Below, one piece after another: positions 36,094-44,965 of a stretch of 64,000 bases of DNA. Numbering within the stretch: the stretch's first letter is position 1; each line of letters starts with the position of its first letter. The position numbers and the translations under genes were made by a program. The notes beneath the pieces are model-generated. The model saw only the letters and a list, made by a program, of their open reading frames with translations, searched no databases and had not been told where the DNA came from. This stretch comes from JAGQOZ01 sp041399205. GTDB taxonomy: Bacteria; Planctomycetota; Planctomycetia; Pirellulales; Pirellulaceae. The stretch spans positions 179,357 through 243,356 of the forward strand of contig JAWKTK010000013.1 of assembly GCA_041399205.1 (NCBI GenBank), written 5' to 3'.

Positions 36094-36828
36094 ATGGTTA
36101 TTCATCGAATTGAAATCTACATCGATCAAGTTATCCGTCATTCGCGTCGGCACGGCGCAGCGGCCGACGAGCTTCGTGATGAATTGCGAGACCATCTGAT
36201 GGCCGCGGTCGAACACTGGATGTTGGCCGGCGCGACGCAAGATGACGCTGCCTTGCGTGCTGTATATGATCATGGCGATGCCCAACGAGTTGGCAGTCGG
36301 CTGCGCGAACGAACTCGTTTTGTGGATGTCGCCTTCACGGGGACTGCTCGAGGTGTCATTGCGATTGGTCCTCGAGCCATTGGTATCGTCGCGGTTGGCT
36401 GGGTGGCGATAGGGATATTCGCCGTGGGGCCGGTGGCAATTGGCGCGGTCAGTGTCGGCGTGTTTTCGTTGGCAGCCATGCTGGGATGGGGATTGGTTTC
36501 CGTTTCGTCCGTGGCCGTCGGGTTCGCCACGGTCGGGCTAATTTCGCAGGGGCACTTTGCCGTTGGTTTGGCGTCGTGCGGCACCTGGGCGGTCGGTCTT
36601 TGGGTACCGATCGAAGAAGGAGTGCGACAACGGATTTCGTACTATTCAACGGAAGCAGACGCACCAAGCATGTTGACCATCTGGGCTGTCAGTCTCACGC
36701 TGCGCGATTTGGCGCTGATCTTGCTGCCGCTCTTTGTTTCGACCGTTGCGATTTGCACATTTGCGATCAAGCATGTTTGGGCCGAACGACGCAAATTCTG
36801 GCGAACCAAAAATCTGCGCTGCGAATAA
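36094..36828 (+). CDS. membrane protein with N-terminal permease-prefix domain, PadR partner
   Basis: 244 residues, ATG preceded by GGAG. Residues 1-70 (IEIYIDQVIRHSRRHGAAAD, ELRDELRDHLMAAVEHWMLA, GATQDDAALRAVYDHGDAQR) match the permease prefix domain 1 fold that often follows PadR genes. Then come very regular short repeats of Ala/Gly/Val/Ile (GIVAVGWVAIGIFAVGPVAI), predicted to form membrane strands or helices, and a last helix LALILLPLFVSTVAICTF. Probably controlled by the neighbouring PadR protein; the signal is unknown. Confidence 0.8.
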   Translation: MVIHRIEIYIDQVIRHSRRHGAAADELRDELRDHLMAAVEHWMLAGATQDDAALRAVYDHGDAQRVGSRLRERTRFVDVAFTGTARGVIAIGPRAIGIVAVGWVAIGIFAVGPVAIGAVSVGVFSLAAMLGWGLVSVSSVAVGFATVGLISQGHFAVGLASCGTWAVGLWVPIEEGVRQRISYYSTEADAPSMLTIWAVSLTLRDLALILLPLFVSTVAICTFAIKHVWAERRKFWRTKNLRCE

Positions 36829-36858
36829 TCCAGTCCAACGTGCAACGGTCTCTAATTC

Positions 36859-39099
36859 CTATTGGTCACCGTAGACTGGCGGTTTCCAATCAGCGGGAAG
36901 CGAACCCTGTGGCCGGACGCCATAGGCATCGGTAGGAATCGGGTGATCTGAAAAATCTTGCACAGGCAGATCGTCTGGCAAGTGCTTAATGCGAAAGTCC
37001 TTGTATTGAATCTTCATTGCCGGCCCGACGTGAACTTGGACGGCGAGGACACCTTCCAAGACGCGTCCTTGTTCGTCAAAGTCCCACAAGTCGGCCGTTG
37101 GATGGCCATCAATCCAATGTCGATGATGGTTCGCTTCGACCAGAATTCGAAAGTCGTGCCATTGGTTCGGCTCGAATTCATGTACCGGCATTTTGCCTAC
37201 CACCCAAGGCTGTCCGGTTGGATCGACAATCACCTTTTCGCCGGTATGTGACAAAATCCTACGGCCTCGTTCTTCATACAACATGCCGTTATATTCCGGC
37301 GTGTTGGCGACCACATCACATTGGTAACCCGACACAATATCCAAATCGATCTCCGGCCGTGAAATTCCTCGATATTGAATCCCGCTATTCCCACCAGCGG
37401 TGACTCGGACCTTGACTTGAATTTCAAAATTCCGAATCGTTGATCCGTTCCACGTCAGAAAGCGATTCATCTTCAGCGAACCGTCTGTTTCGCCCGTGAT
37501 CGCTCCGTCTTCCACTTTCCAATATTGCGAATCGCCCGACCAACCGTTCAGATTCTTGCCATTGAACAGCGAAACAAATCCGTCTTGATCGGTTTGGTGC
37601 GAAACATTCGCGGATGCTTTGGGATACGGTTCGGTGGACGCGGCAAAGGCGGCTTGCAACGGTTCTAGCGGTTCGCCATAAAGCTGCACAAATTCCTGCG
37701 TCTGCTGCCGCAGCTCCTTTATCTGCTGACTGAAGTTGGGGTTGTTCGCCAGGTTGACCAATTCGTCAGGATCGTTGCGCAAGTCGTGCAGGACTTCGGT
37801 TTCGTGGTCAAAGTAGCGAGCGTATTTGAAGTTGGCCGTGCGCACGCCTTCGAATGCCGGAATTCGATTGCGAACAGCAAAGTGTTCGTGAAACGTGGCC
37901 GTTCTCCAATCGTCAGGTGTTTGGCCTTCGACAATAGGACGCAAACTGCGACCGTGATAGCGCGAAGGAACCGGGACGCCGGCCCAATCCAAAAACGTGG
38001 CCGGCAAATCGACATTCAACGCCATGGCCGCACTAATTTGCGGCTGATCTGCCGGTTGGTTCACGTTGGTCGACGCTCGAGGATCAAAAATGATCAACGG
38101 CACGTTAAGTGATTCGTCAAAATGAGACCATTTTCCCGCTAAGCCTCGATTGCCCATGTGGTAACCATTGTCAGCCGAATAGACGATGATGGTATTGTCT
38201 GCTAAGCCCGCTTCTTCCAAGGCCGCTAAGAATCGACCAATCGCGTGATCAATCCCGGACGCCATCCGATAGTACGCTCGGATGTTGGTCTGATATTTCT
38301 GCGGCGTGTTCCAGCGCCAGAAGTAACGTTCGCGAGTGATCGAGGTTCGTAAGAAATCGGGCAACGCGTCAAAAATTGCCGGATCGCTCAGTCTGGGCGG
38401 CGGAATCTGTGTATCGTCAAACTGACGGTTGGCCGATTGCGGCCAAGCAAAATGACCAATCCCCGGACGGCGATCGCCATCTTCCGCGTGGCAGGCGTTG
38501 AACCACAAATTCAATGCAAATGGTTGGTCTTGGGGTTGATTGCGAACAAACTCAATTCCCTTGTCCACAATCAAATCGGTTTCGTGGCGGAGCGAACCGT
38601 CTGGCATTTTTTTGAAGTACGGATTGCGACCGATCGCTTGGAATTGGTCGAAGTGATCTTCAGCGCGAAAGCCGGCAGGCATCTTGGCGTGCCACTTGCC
38701 GAAGTAACCGGTCCGATATCCCGCTTGCCGCAGCAGGTCCGAATAGAGTGTTTCTACGGCGTCGGGCCGAGCGACATCGGGTTGGCTGGCCGTGCCGTAC
38801 GCTCGCCCTACCAAGCCCGTCAGGATTGTGGTGCGACTCACCCAGCAGATGGAATGGCTGACAAAGGCGTTTTCAAATCGCACGCCACGCGCGGCCAAGC
38901 GGTCAATGTTCGGCGTCTGGGCAAGGGCGTTGCCGTAACAACCCAATGAACTGCTGGTCTGATCGTCAGCAAAGAAGAAGACGATATTCGGCCGAACGGT
39001 ATCTGATTCCGATTCGGCGGCGTTCGCGATTGGAGCGAAAAGACAAATCCAAAACAACGGTGCGAACAAGATCGTTCGCAACAAAGAAAAGCGAATCAT
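36859..39099 (-). CDS. sulfatase fused to a C-terminal DUF1080 domain
   Basis: 746 residues, secreted (signal peptide ending near ANAAES). Sulfatase domain about 36-490: RPNIVFFFADDQTSSSLGCY (metal Asp pair), YGNALAQTPNIDRLAARGVR, SHSICWVSRTTILTG, YFGKWHAKM, IIVYSADNGYHMGNRGLAGK and HFDESLNVPLIIF. The formylglycine site reads C85-W-V-S-R instead of the standard C-x-P-S-R. From about 520 a DUF1080 domain follows (FVSLFNGKNLNGWSGDSQYW, GNSGIQYRG). Sulfatase plus sugar-binding or keto-glycosidase domain in one chain points to degradation of a sulfated polysaccharide, the typical planctomycete lifestyle. Confidence 0.9.
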   Translation of the reverse strand: MIRFSLLRTILFAPLFWICLFAPIANAAESESDTVRPNIVFFFADDQTSSSLGCYGNALAQTPNIDRLAARGVRFENAFVSHSICWVSRTTILTGLVGRAYGTASQPDVARPDAVETLYSDLLRQAGYRTGYFGKWHAKMPAGFRAEDHFDQFQAIGRNPYFKKMPDGSLRHETDLIVDKGIEFVRNQPQDQPFALNLWFNACHAEDGDRRPGIGHFAWPQSANRQFDDTQIPPPRLSDPAIFDALPDFLRTSITRERYFWRWNTPQKYQTNIRAYYRMASGIDHAIGRFLAALEEAGLADNTIIVYSADNGYHMGNRGLAGKWSHFDESLNVPLIIFDPRASTNVNQPADQPQISAAMALNVDLPATFLDWAGVPVPSRYHGRSLRPIVEGQTPDDWRTATFHEHFAVRNRIPAFEGVRTANFKYARYFDHETEVLHDLRNDPDELVNLANNPNFSQQIKELRQQTQEFVQLYGEPLEPLQAAFAASTEPYPKASANVSHQTDQDGFVSLFNGKNLNGWSGDSQYWKVEDGAITGETDGSLKMNRFLTWNGSTIRNFEIQVKVRVTAGGNSGIQYRGISRPEIDLDIVSGYQCDVVANTPEYNGMLYEERGRRILSHTGEKVIVDPTGQPWVVGKMPVHEFEPNQWHDFRILVEANHHRHWIDGHPTADLWDFDEQGRVLEGVLAVQVHVGPAMKIQYKDFRIKHLPDDLPVQDFSDHPIPTDAYGVRPQGSLPADWKPPVYGDQ

Positions 39100-39237
39100 G
39101 GCATATCTGCGGGGACAAGACTGCGGGACGTAGGCAGTCGAACCATTCGCACCGCCGGCTCGATTCTAGCAGATCCAGAACCGAACCGTAAGTTTTACTT
39201 TGCCGCACAGGAGATGGGCAGTGTCCAATGTGATTAC

Positions 39238-40071
39238 CTAGGCGGCGGCTTTCATCGCGTCAGTCGTGTAACCGTCCAGGAACGGGTACTTTTGCATTTC
39301 GTCCGTCACCTTATCCAGGATGGCTTGCGGCCAGACGATGTCCTTTTGGCTTTGACGAGGTTTGGCGAACAGAATACTGCTGCAGTCTTCCGCGTAATCG
39401 TCGGGACAGTCGACACCAACGTGAGAACATAATTCGGCAAGGTGCGAATAGGGCTGAGCGATCATGTCTTCCAAGCGAATTGTCTTGACGACATCGGGTC
39501 GTTCCTGCATCAACTGCCAGTTCGTTTGACAGCGACCAAAGTACATCGACGCGGCCAGCTCCAGTGGAGTGCGACTGCGTTTGCGATGAATGGTCGTGAT
39601 GACATTGAAGGGGTTTCGTACAATGTGCACAATCTTGATGGGGACTTCGACCAGTTTCTGCAGCCGTTCCAAAACGTCTGGATGTTTGGCGATGATTTCG
39701 CTGGATAGTCCCGCTTTTTTGTCGCCAATGACAAACGGCCGATCGGTCTTGCTCTGCCATTGATTGGGGACTTCATATTGGTAACCGGTCCAGCGACGTC
39801 CGTCCGCCGCAAACTCTTGGTCCTTCATTTTCAACAGCCAATACAACTGGTTCTTGCCGTAGCCACGCACGACGTACCGCAGGGCGTTCAATTCTTGGGC
39901 AATCAGCATCTGCCGGTGCGCGTTCATGATGGAACCGATCAGCGAAGTGCCGCTACGAGGTTGACCGATGAACATGCAGTAAGTGTGAACTTGGTCAAAA
40001 TCGTTTTTGGCACGCAACCCGGCAACCATTGATTCCACGTATGTCCATGGGTAACTGCTGGACCTTCGCAT
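39238..40071 (-). CDS. sulfotransferase domain protein
   Basis: 277 residues. PAPS 5'-phosphosulfate loop FIGQPRSGTSLIGSIMNAH, 3'-phosphate element KIVHIVRNPFNVITTIHRKR, and LEDMIAQPYSHLAELCSHVG follow the sulfotransferase fold. The acceptor (sugar, lipid or other) is unknown. First of three sulfotransferases on this strand; the next one upstream is 110 bases away. Confidence 0.85.
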   Translation of the reverse strand: MRRSSSYPWTYVESMVAGLRAKNDFDQVHTYCMFIGQPRSGTSLIGSIMNAHRQMLIAQELNALRYVVRGYGKNQLYWLLKMKDQEFAADGRRWTGYQYEVPNQWQSKTDRPFVIGDKKAGLSSEIIAKHPDVLERLQKLVEVPIKIVHIVRNPFNVITTIHRKRSRTPLELAASMYFGRCQTNWQLMQERPDVVKTIRLEDMIAQPYSHLAELCSHVGVDCPDDYAEDCSSILFAKPRQSQKDIVWPQAILDKVTDEMQKYPFLDGYTTDAMKAAA

Positions 40072-40181
40072 TTTACAATTTTTCCTCGTGTGAAAGGTGG
40101 TAAACGCTTAAGGTGCGCAGACGAGTTGTGTTGTGACAAAAAAATGGTTGTGACAAACGCGTGTCACGTCGGCAGCAACCG

Positions 40182-41231
40182 TTAGGCCGCTTTGCGTTGC
40201 GATTCAAGTTGATTCAAATATGTCGTTTGTCGCCGCTGTTGACGTGCTTCTTCGATGGAGATGATGCTTGGCGAATCGGCCTCATCATGGGTGGCATCGG
40301 CAGCGACTGAACCAGCGACAGGCGCGACTTCGGTGCTGTAGCCCAATCGCTCCATCGCTCGTCCTGCTTGTTTCAGAAACGCGTCTCGATTGGCTTCGGA
40401 AAGCTGCCGCACTTGGTTCGAATCGACATCTCGCTGCAGATACGTACTCAGTTCTGAAACTGGTAACCAGGTGACGTCCCATTCGGACGAACCTTGTAGC
40501 CGATGGTTTCCTGCCGAATCCATGACTCGACGCGCCTGCATGCGCACTTGTGAAACGCGTTCCGGATCCAGGCCGGCATGCGCAAAGACAGAAAACAAAG
40601 TTTCCGCGGGTTGGCTCAGGAGGTCTTCAAAACGAAGTAGCTTGTAGTGGGGAATGCGGTCGGCGTCGGCAAACATTTTGTCAACCAGCACTTGGTAACG
40701 CCAGCCAATTTCTTCGGCACTGCGGCCTCGACGCAAGTGTCCTTCGCAAACCGCCAGGCCATTTCGCAGCAAACCAAAGAAATTTGCGTCGGGATACATG
40801 CGGGCAAATTCATCCGTGGCGTAAATCATGCCGTCGATATTCTTGGCCAGTAGTCTTGCGGCGGCCAATTCTTCCTGGGCGTATTCTTCGGCCGGAGACT
40901 TGAAGCGATTGAGAATCGGGTGACGCGACCGCAGTTTTTCGCGATAAAAGACATGGTCAATTCGTTTCCGAGCCCAACGGCCTAATCGTTTGCGGGGTTC
41001 GACCAGACGTGGACTGAAAAAGTCTTGCCATTGTCGGGCGAGAATCGGCGCGTCATTGTAGATGCATTTGCGCAGGACGTTCCAATGCGAATCGGTGATG
41101 CTATGGCCTTTGAACAAATGGTGCGTTTCGCCTACCAAACAGACACTGGGGTGCGATGCCAGCAGGTTGGTCAAGATGGTCGTGCCACCTCGTGAAAAGC
41201 CGTTAACGAAGATCGGCGATTGGTTCCACAT
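40182..41231 (-). CDS. sulfotransferase family protein
   Basis: 349 residues from ATG 41231, chosen because GAGGAA lies eight bases upstream; a 47-residue longer frame reaches 41372 but overlaps the neighbour by 170 bases. The P-loop-like PAPS motif is IFVNGFSRGGTTILTNLLAS, followed by VGETHHLFKG. Later LLRFEDLLSQPAETLFSVFA marks the second half of the fold, and the end is basic. Overlaps the upstream sulfotransferase gene by 29 bases, so the two are probably cotranslated. Confidence 0.82.
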   Translation of the reverse strand: MWNQSPIFVNGFSRGGTTILTNLLASHPSVCLVGETHHLFKGHSITDSHWNVLRKCIYNDAPILARQWQDFFSPRLVEPRKRLGRWARKRIDHVFYREKLRSRHPILNRFKSPAEEYAQEELAAARLLAKNIDGMIYATDEFARMYPDANFFGLLRNGLAVCEGHLRRGRSAEEIGWRYQVLVDKMFADADRIPHYKLLRFEDLLSQPAETLFSVFAHAGLDPERVSQVRMQARRVMDSAGNHRLQGSSEWDVTWLPVSELSTYLQRDVDSNQVRQLSEANRDAFLKQAGRAMERLGYSTEVAPVAGSVAADATHDEADSPSIISIEEARQQRRQTTYLNQLESQRKAA

Positions 41232-41991
41232 AGGTCGTTCCTCGTTCGGTGATGACATTGGCGTTGGACTGTTCATCGTCCACCCGCTGGTGCTTGGTGG
41301 CCGAAGTTTCGGTTGGCTCCGGGTCAAAGGTGTATCCAAAACAGGCGATGTCGGATTGGTACGCTTGGGCAATTCGATCGGCTAGCGTGTCCGAATAATT
41401 GTGGCGGTAGTCCGTGGTACGTTTGCCGTTGCGTTGATGTGGAATGCTGCGACACGCAATGCCCAATTTTCGAAACACTAACTGCATGTCCGACGCCAAC
41501 GATTCAAAGCGTCCCAAGAAATCAACCGACACGCAGCCGTGCAGATCTTGCACGTATTCCACCTGCGGTCGACCGACCGCGCGGACCAAGGTGCAACGGT
41601 CGCCCGTGTAGGTGCGGTGCGACGAAATTAACCAGTCGGCAAATTCGTCAAACGATGTAATATGCTGTGCCGCCAGAATGTCTTGTCGTTCGCGCACGAA
41701 ATGTCCGTACGCACTGACCATGCGGTCCCACGGGTTTCGCACAAAAGCGAATTTCCACAACGCATGGAATTCGTCCACCGGTAGCATCTCTTGAGCCGTG
41801 GAAACGGGCGCATGCCGAGGCAGTTTGGCGGCCAAACGGTGACCGTACGCGTGATTGAGCCGACTACAAAGCGCCATGGGCCAAGTCATCGGGTCCAGCA
41901 TGCGTTGCCGTCGCAGCACCGTACGAATACTGCTACCGCCCGTTTTGGCAATGTGCACAAACAGATAGGAATGGCGATACGAAAGCAACAT
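41203..41991 (-). CDS. sulfotransferase family 2 protein
   Basis: 262 residues from ATG 41991 with AAGGA upstream; a TTG at 42018 is a less likely start. Motifs: YLFVHIAKTGGSSIRTVLRR (PAPS loop typical of carbohydrate sulfotransferase family 2) and FAFVRNPWDRMVSAYGHFVR (3'-phosphate binding), then VDFLGRFESLASDMQLVFRK. Such enzymes sulfate sugar chains. Acceptor unknown. Confidence 0.87.
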   Translation of the reverse strand: MLLSYRHSYLFVHIAKTGGSSIRTVLRRQRMLDPMTWPMALCSRLNHAYGHRLAAKLPRHAPVSTAQEMLPVDEFHALWKFAFVRNPWDRMVSAYGHFVRERQDILAAQHITSFDEFADWLISSHRTYTGDRCTLVRAVGRPQVEYVQDLHGCVSVDFLGRFESLASDMQLVFRKLGIACRSIPHQRNGKRTTDYRHNYSDTLADRIAQAYQSDIACFGYTFDPEPTETSATKHQRVDDEQSNANVITERGTTYVEPIADLR

Positions 41992-42304
41992 CCGCGGTGG
42001 TCCTTGGTTCTTCGGCAAAGTAAGGCCGTCTAGCGGTAGATCGGTTTGTTCGGACCAAAAACATTACAACGATTACGCAGCTTTTAACGGTATTTTAAGT
42101 TTTGCTTAGGCGAAACGTGCGGTTTGTGTATGCGGATAGAGGCAGCGGATGGGCTGATAGCACGGTTGGGGCTTTGCGGCATAGCTGGATTTCGCTTTAA
42201 TATCGCTGGTTAATGTAGCTTGGTGTCCCTGCTGACGGGTGGTTTGTTGTCGCCGGTTTTCGGACGAGTATTCCTTGCGAGATTCAAAGACAAAGACAAA
42301 CGAG

Positions 42305-44026
42305 ATGACAAAGCTTGTTCCGGAAACGACAGGGCAAGAGCAGCAAATTCGAACCGCCTGTGAAGCGTTTTGGTTGACGGCGGATCACCAACTGCTGACC
42401 AAAGAGCAGACGGAATCTGCGGCGCATCAGATTTTGGTCGAACTCGATCTGCCTGCCAGCCTATTGGGTTGGACCATGGTGGTGCTGTTTAGCGAATCGT
42501 GGCGAAAGCCATTTGCGGCCGTTCCGTTTTCCAAGCGAATGTTGCTGGTACCGGAAATCTCGGACGACGACACCGGACTGCGCGAATTGTGTCAGTTGGC
42601 AACCGACTTGGGCTATCACGTCTTGGCGGCCAAGGCATCTTCGGAAGTGTTAGCGCGAATTCTCTCTGGGCAAGTGGAAGCCATTTTGGGTATTGCCACG
42701 TTGGATGTTTTGGAAAAAGCCATCGACAAGATTCAGATGGTGGAACTTCCCTGTCTGGCGATTCCAGCGGAACGATCTGACGATGGGCAATTGCTATTTG
42801 ACACATTGTGGGCCAAGCAATGGTTGAACCAAGCGGCGGACGGCGGGCATTTGCACCAAGCAAGTCGGTACTGGCAGGTGATGCAAGCGGCGGCGAGTTT
42901 GTTTGCGCCTGATCAATTGGAGACCTTGGTTCGACCAGACCGGAAATGGGAAATCAGCGGTCAAACTGTTGCCGATGTGGATCAATTGCTGGAAAAAACA
43001 GCCGCTGTGGCTTCGACCGAAGCGCTGGCCTTTGACTTTTTGGCCAAAGGCGGCAAGTATTCTCGGCCATTCATCACGTTGGCCGTTTATGACGCGTTGA
43101 CGCATGGCTCTTCCGCTTCCAACGGTTCGCTGGTTGTCGATTTGCCAGACGAAGTAAAGCGAGCAGCGATTTCGATCGAAACGTTTCATAAGGCATCGTT
43201 GATTCATGACGATATTGAAGATGACGACCAATATCGCTATGGCGAATTGACGCTCCATCGTCGCTTTGGCACGCCCTTGGCCATCAATGTTGGCGATTTC
43301 ATGATCGGATTAGGATACCGATTGGTAAGTCGTGATGCGGCAGCGTTGGGAACGGAAGTAGTGGCCGAAATCTTGGATATCTTGGCCGAAGCACACGTGC
43401 GCTTGTCAGAAGGGCAGGGGGCCGAATTGGCTTGGCGAGAATCCAGCGGCAAGCGATTAACTCCAGCCGACGCTATTGAAATCTATGCACTCAAAACTTC
43501 GCCGGCATTTGAAGCTGCGTTGCTAGTTGGTGCTCGTTTGGCCGGGTGCATTGATGGATTGCGACAACCTTTGCGGGACTTTGCCAAAAACTTAGGGATC
43601 GCGTTCCAAATCTTGAATGACCTGAAGGACTGGAGCGAAGACACGGGAAACAAGCTGCTACAAGGCGGTGACATCACGGGCGGTAGACCAACCGTCCTAT
43701 GGGCGTTAGCACTAGAAGGGCTGCCACCTGCCGATCGACGATCGTTGCAAGAGTTAGTTGGTCTGGAGCCGCCACTGGATGCGGAGCCACCACTGGATGC
43801 GGAGCTGCAGATCGAACGAGTTCGCCGGTTGTATGAAAAGGCAGATGTGTTTGAAAAGTCGCTCGAATTGGTTCGCCAGCATCGACATCAAGCGGAACAG
43901 ATTGCCGCAGCCTTCCCAGCGGATTCACTGCGAATGTTGCTGCAATATTTGACTGATTGCGTGTTGGAGCGAACCGAATTGCCTCCTGCCAATGTGTCGT
44001 CGCCGTTGCCAGTAGGAACGGCGTGA
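42305..44026 (+). CDS. polyprenyl synthetase with N-terminal DUF116-like domain
   Basis: 573 residues from ATG 42305. The first 200 residues (LLVPEISDDDTGLRELCQLA, LGYHVLAAKASSEVLARILS, VEAILGIATLDVLEKAIDKI) resemble DUF116, though the Cys residues usual in that family are mostly missing. From about 210 a trans-isoprenyl diphosphate synthase follows: GGKYSRPFITLAVYDALTHG, first Asp motif DDIEDDDQYRYGELTLHRRF (about 302), second motif LNDLKDWSED (about 437) with Asn for the first Asp. It should make a long-chain prenyl diphosphate for a quinone or sugar carrier. Near the C-terminus the 18-base unit GAGCCGCCACTGGATGCG is duplicated (43766-43801), giving EPPLDAEPPLDA. Confidence 0.87.
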   Translation: MTKLVPETTGQEQQIRTACEAFWLTADHQLLTKEQTESAAHQILVELDLPASLLGWTMVVLFSESWRKPFAAVPFSKRMLLVPEISDDDTGLRELCQLATDLGYHVLAAKASSEVLARILSGQVEAILGIATLDVLEKAIDKIQMVELPCLAIPAERSDDGQLLFDTLWAKQWLNQAADGGHLHQASRYWQVMQAAASLFAPDQLETLVRPDRKWEISGQTVADVDQLLEKTAAVASTEALAFDFLAKGGKYSRPFITLAVYDALTHGSSASNGSLVVDLPDEVKRAAISIETFHKASLIHDDIEDDDQYRYGELTLHRRFGTPLAINVGDFMIGLGYRLVSRDAAALGTEVVAEILDILAEAHVRLSEGQGAELAWRESSGKRLTPADAIEIYALKTSPAFEAALLVGARLAGCIDGLRQPLRDFAKNLGIAFQILNDLKDWSEDTGNKLLQGGDITGGRPTVLWALALEGLPPADRRSLQELVGLEPPLDAEPPLDAELQIERVRRLYEKADVFEKSLELVRQHRHQAEQIAAAFPADSLRMLLQYLTDCVLERTELPPANVSSPLPVGTA

Positions 44027-44082
44027 TGGTGAAGGTGGGCGAAAGTTTGTCTGAAATGAAAATTCGTTCATGAAGAGTTGCC

Positions 44083-44643
44083 GTGAGTGTGTCGCACCCA
44101 TCTGATTCGCTACTACAACAGTTGCTCAGCCTGTTTTATGCGGATTCGCATTTGCTGGCCCAATTTCAACGGCTGGAGACCGATCAACTGCCTGACGTCT
44201 ATCGTCAATTGCTGGCTCATGATCATCACATGACCGTCACGGTAGAAAAGTTTCACGGCGGACCGGTGGACGTAGAAGTGTTGGAAGACACGGATCGCGA
44301 GGGCCGCTATCTGCGAAAGATCTTGCTCCGCAGGCAAGAAGATCAACGAGTGGTCCAGTTTGGAATTGTGCGGATTGATTTTACGGTGCTGGATAACGAT
44401 GTAGAAATGCAGATTCGCAGTCGAAAGATCCCGCTAGGACGAGTGCTCATCGAACACGATGTGTTGCGAACCGTCAAGTTGGGCGAAGTCTACCAAGTGA
44501 TTTGCGGAGCCGAATTGGCAAAATGGTTCGATGTGGCCTCAGGAACCAAGACGTTTGGACGAACCGCCGTGATTCAATGCAACGGAGCACCCGCGGTGGA
44601 ATTGATTGAAATTGTGGCTCCCGTTTCTGCACCTGTGGAATAG
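44083..44643 (+). CDS. chorismate lyase-like (UbiC/UTRA fold) protein
   Basis: 186 residues from GTG 44083. The second half matches chorismate-lyase-like proteins: FGIVRIDFTVLDNDVEMQIR, RKIPLGRVLIEHDVLRTVKL, GEVYQVICGAELAKWF, TFGRTAVIQCNGAPAVELIE. The buried Arg, Gly-Arg and final Glu are in the expected order. Its place 56 bases after a polyprenyl synthetase recalls the ubiC/ubiA pairing of ubiquinone-type pathways, so it may provide a 4-hydroxybenzoate-like ring. That is inference; planctomycetes are mostly known for menaquinone. Confidence 0.7.
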   Translation: MSVSHPSDSLLQQLLSLFYADSHLLAQFQRLETDQLPDVYRQLLAHDHHMTVTVEKFHGGPVDVEVLEDTDREGRYLRKILLRRQEDQRVVQFGIVRIDFTVLDNDVEMQIRSRKIPLGRVLIEHDVLRTVKLGEVYQVICGAELAKWFDVASGTKTFGRTAVIQCNGAPAVELIEIVAPVSAPVE

Positions 44644-44731
44644 TGCCCAAAACTCACTATGATGATTCTGTTTGGAAATGTTTGTGAAGCACTTTCCGAT
44701 ATCAATTTCCCGCCTAGCCTAAGTGCCTGCC

Positions 44732-44965
44732 ATGAAAATAGTTGTTTGGGGACTCGTTCTGCTGCTGGTGATCCTGCATCACGACGTCTGGAATTGGAAT
44801 AACGATAAACTGGTCTTCGGATTTATGCCCATCACCTTGGCGTATCACGCAGGGATCTCCGTGGCGGCCAGTGTCGTTTGGTTTATGGCAACCAAGTTTG
44901 CCTGGCCGACCGACTTGGAAGAAGAAGTCGCCCATGACGCCGCAGCACAGGAGGCATCCGTATGA
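44732..44965 (+). CDS. DUF3311 small membrane protein
   Basis: 77 residues from ATG 44732; an upstream GTG would add three. Two helices: VVWGLVLLLVILHHDVWNWN and ITLAYHAGISVAASVVWFMA, and the family phrase LVFGFMPITLAYHA, ending FAWPTDLEEE. DUF3311 proteins are usually encoded directly before a sodium/solute symporter, as here, where TGA overlaps the next ATG. Probably a small subunit or chaperone of the transporter. Confidence 0.85.
   Translation: MKIVVWGLVLLLVILHHDVWNWNNDKLVFGFMPITLAYHAGISVAASVVWFMATKFAWPTDLEEEVAHDAAAQEASV

Noticed and set aside
43766..43801. 18-bp duplication in the polyprenyl synthetase gene as a regulatory or recombination site
   Set aside because: It keeps the frame and only doubles EPPLDA in a loop near the C-terminus, so simple slippage is enough.
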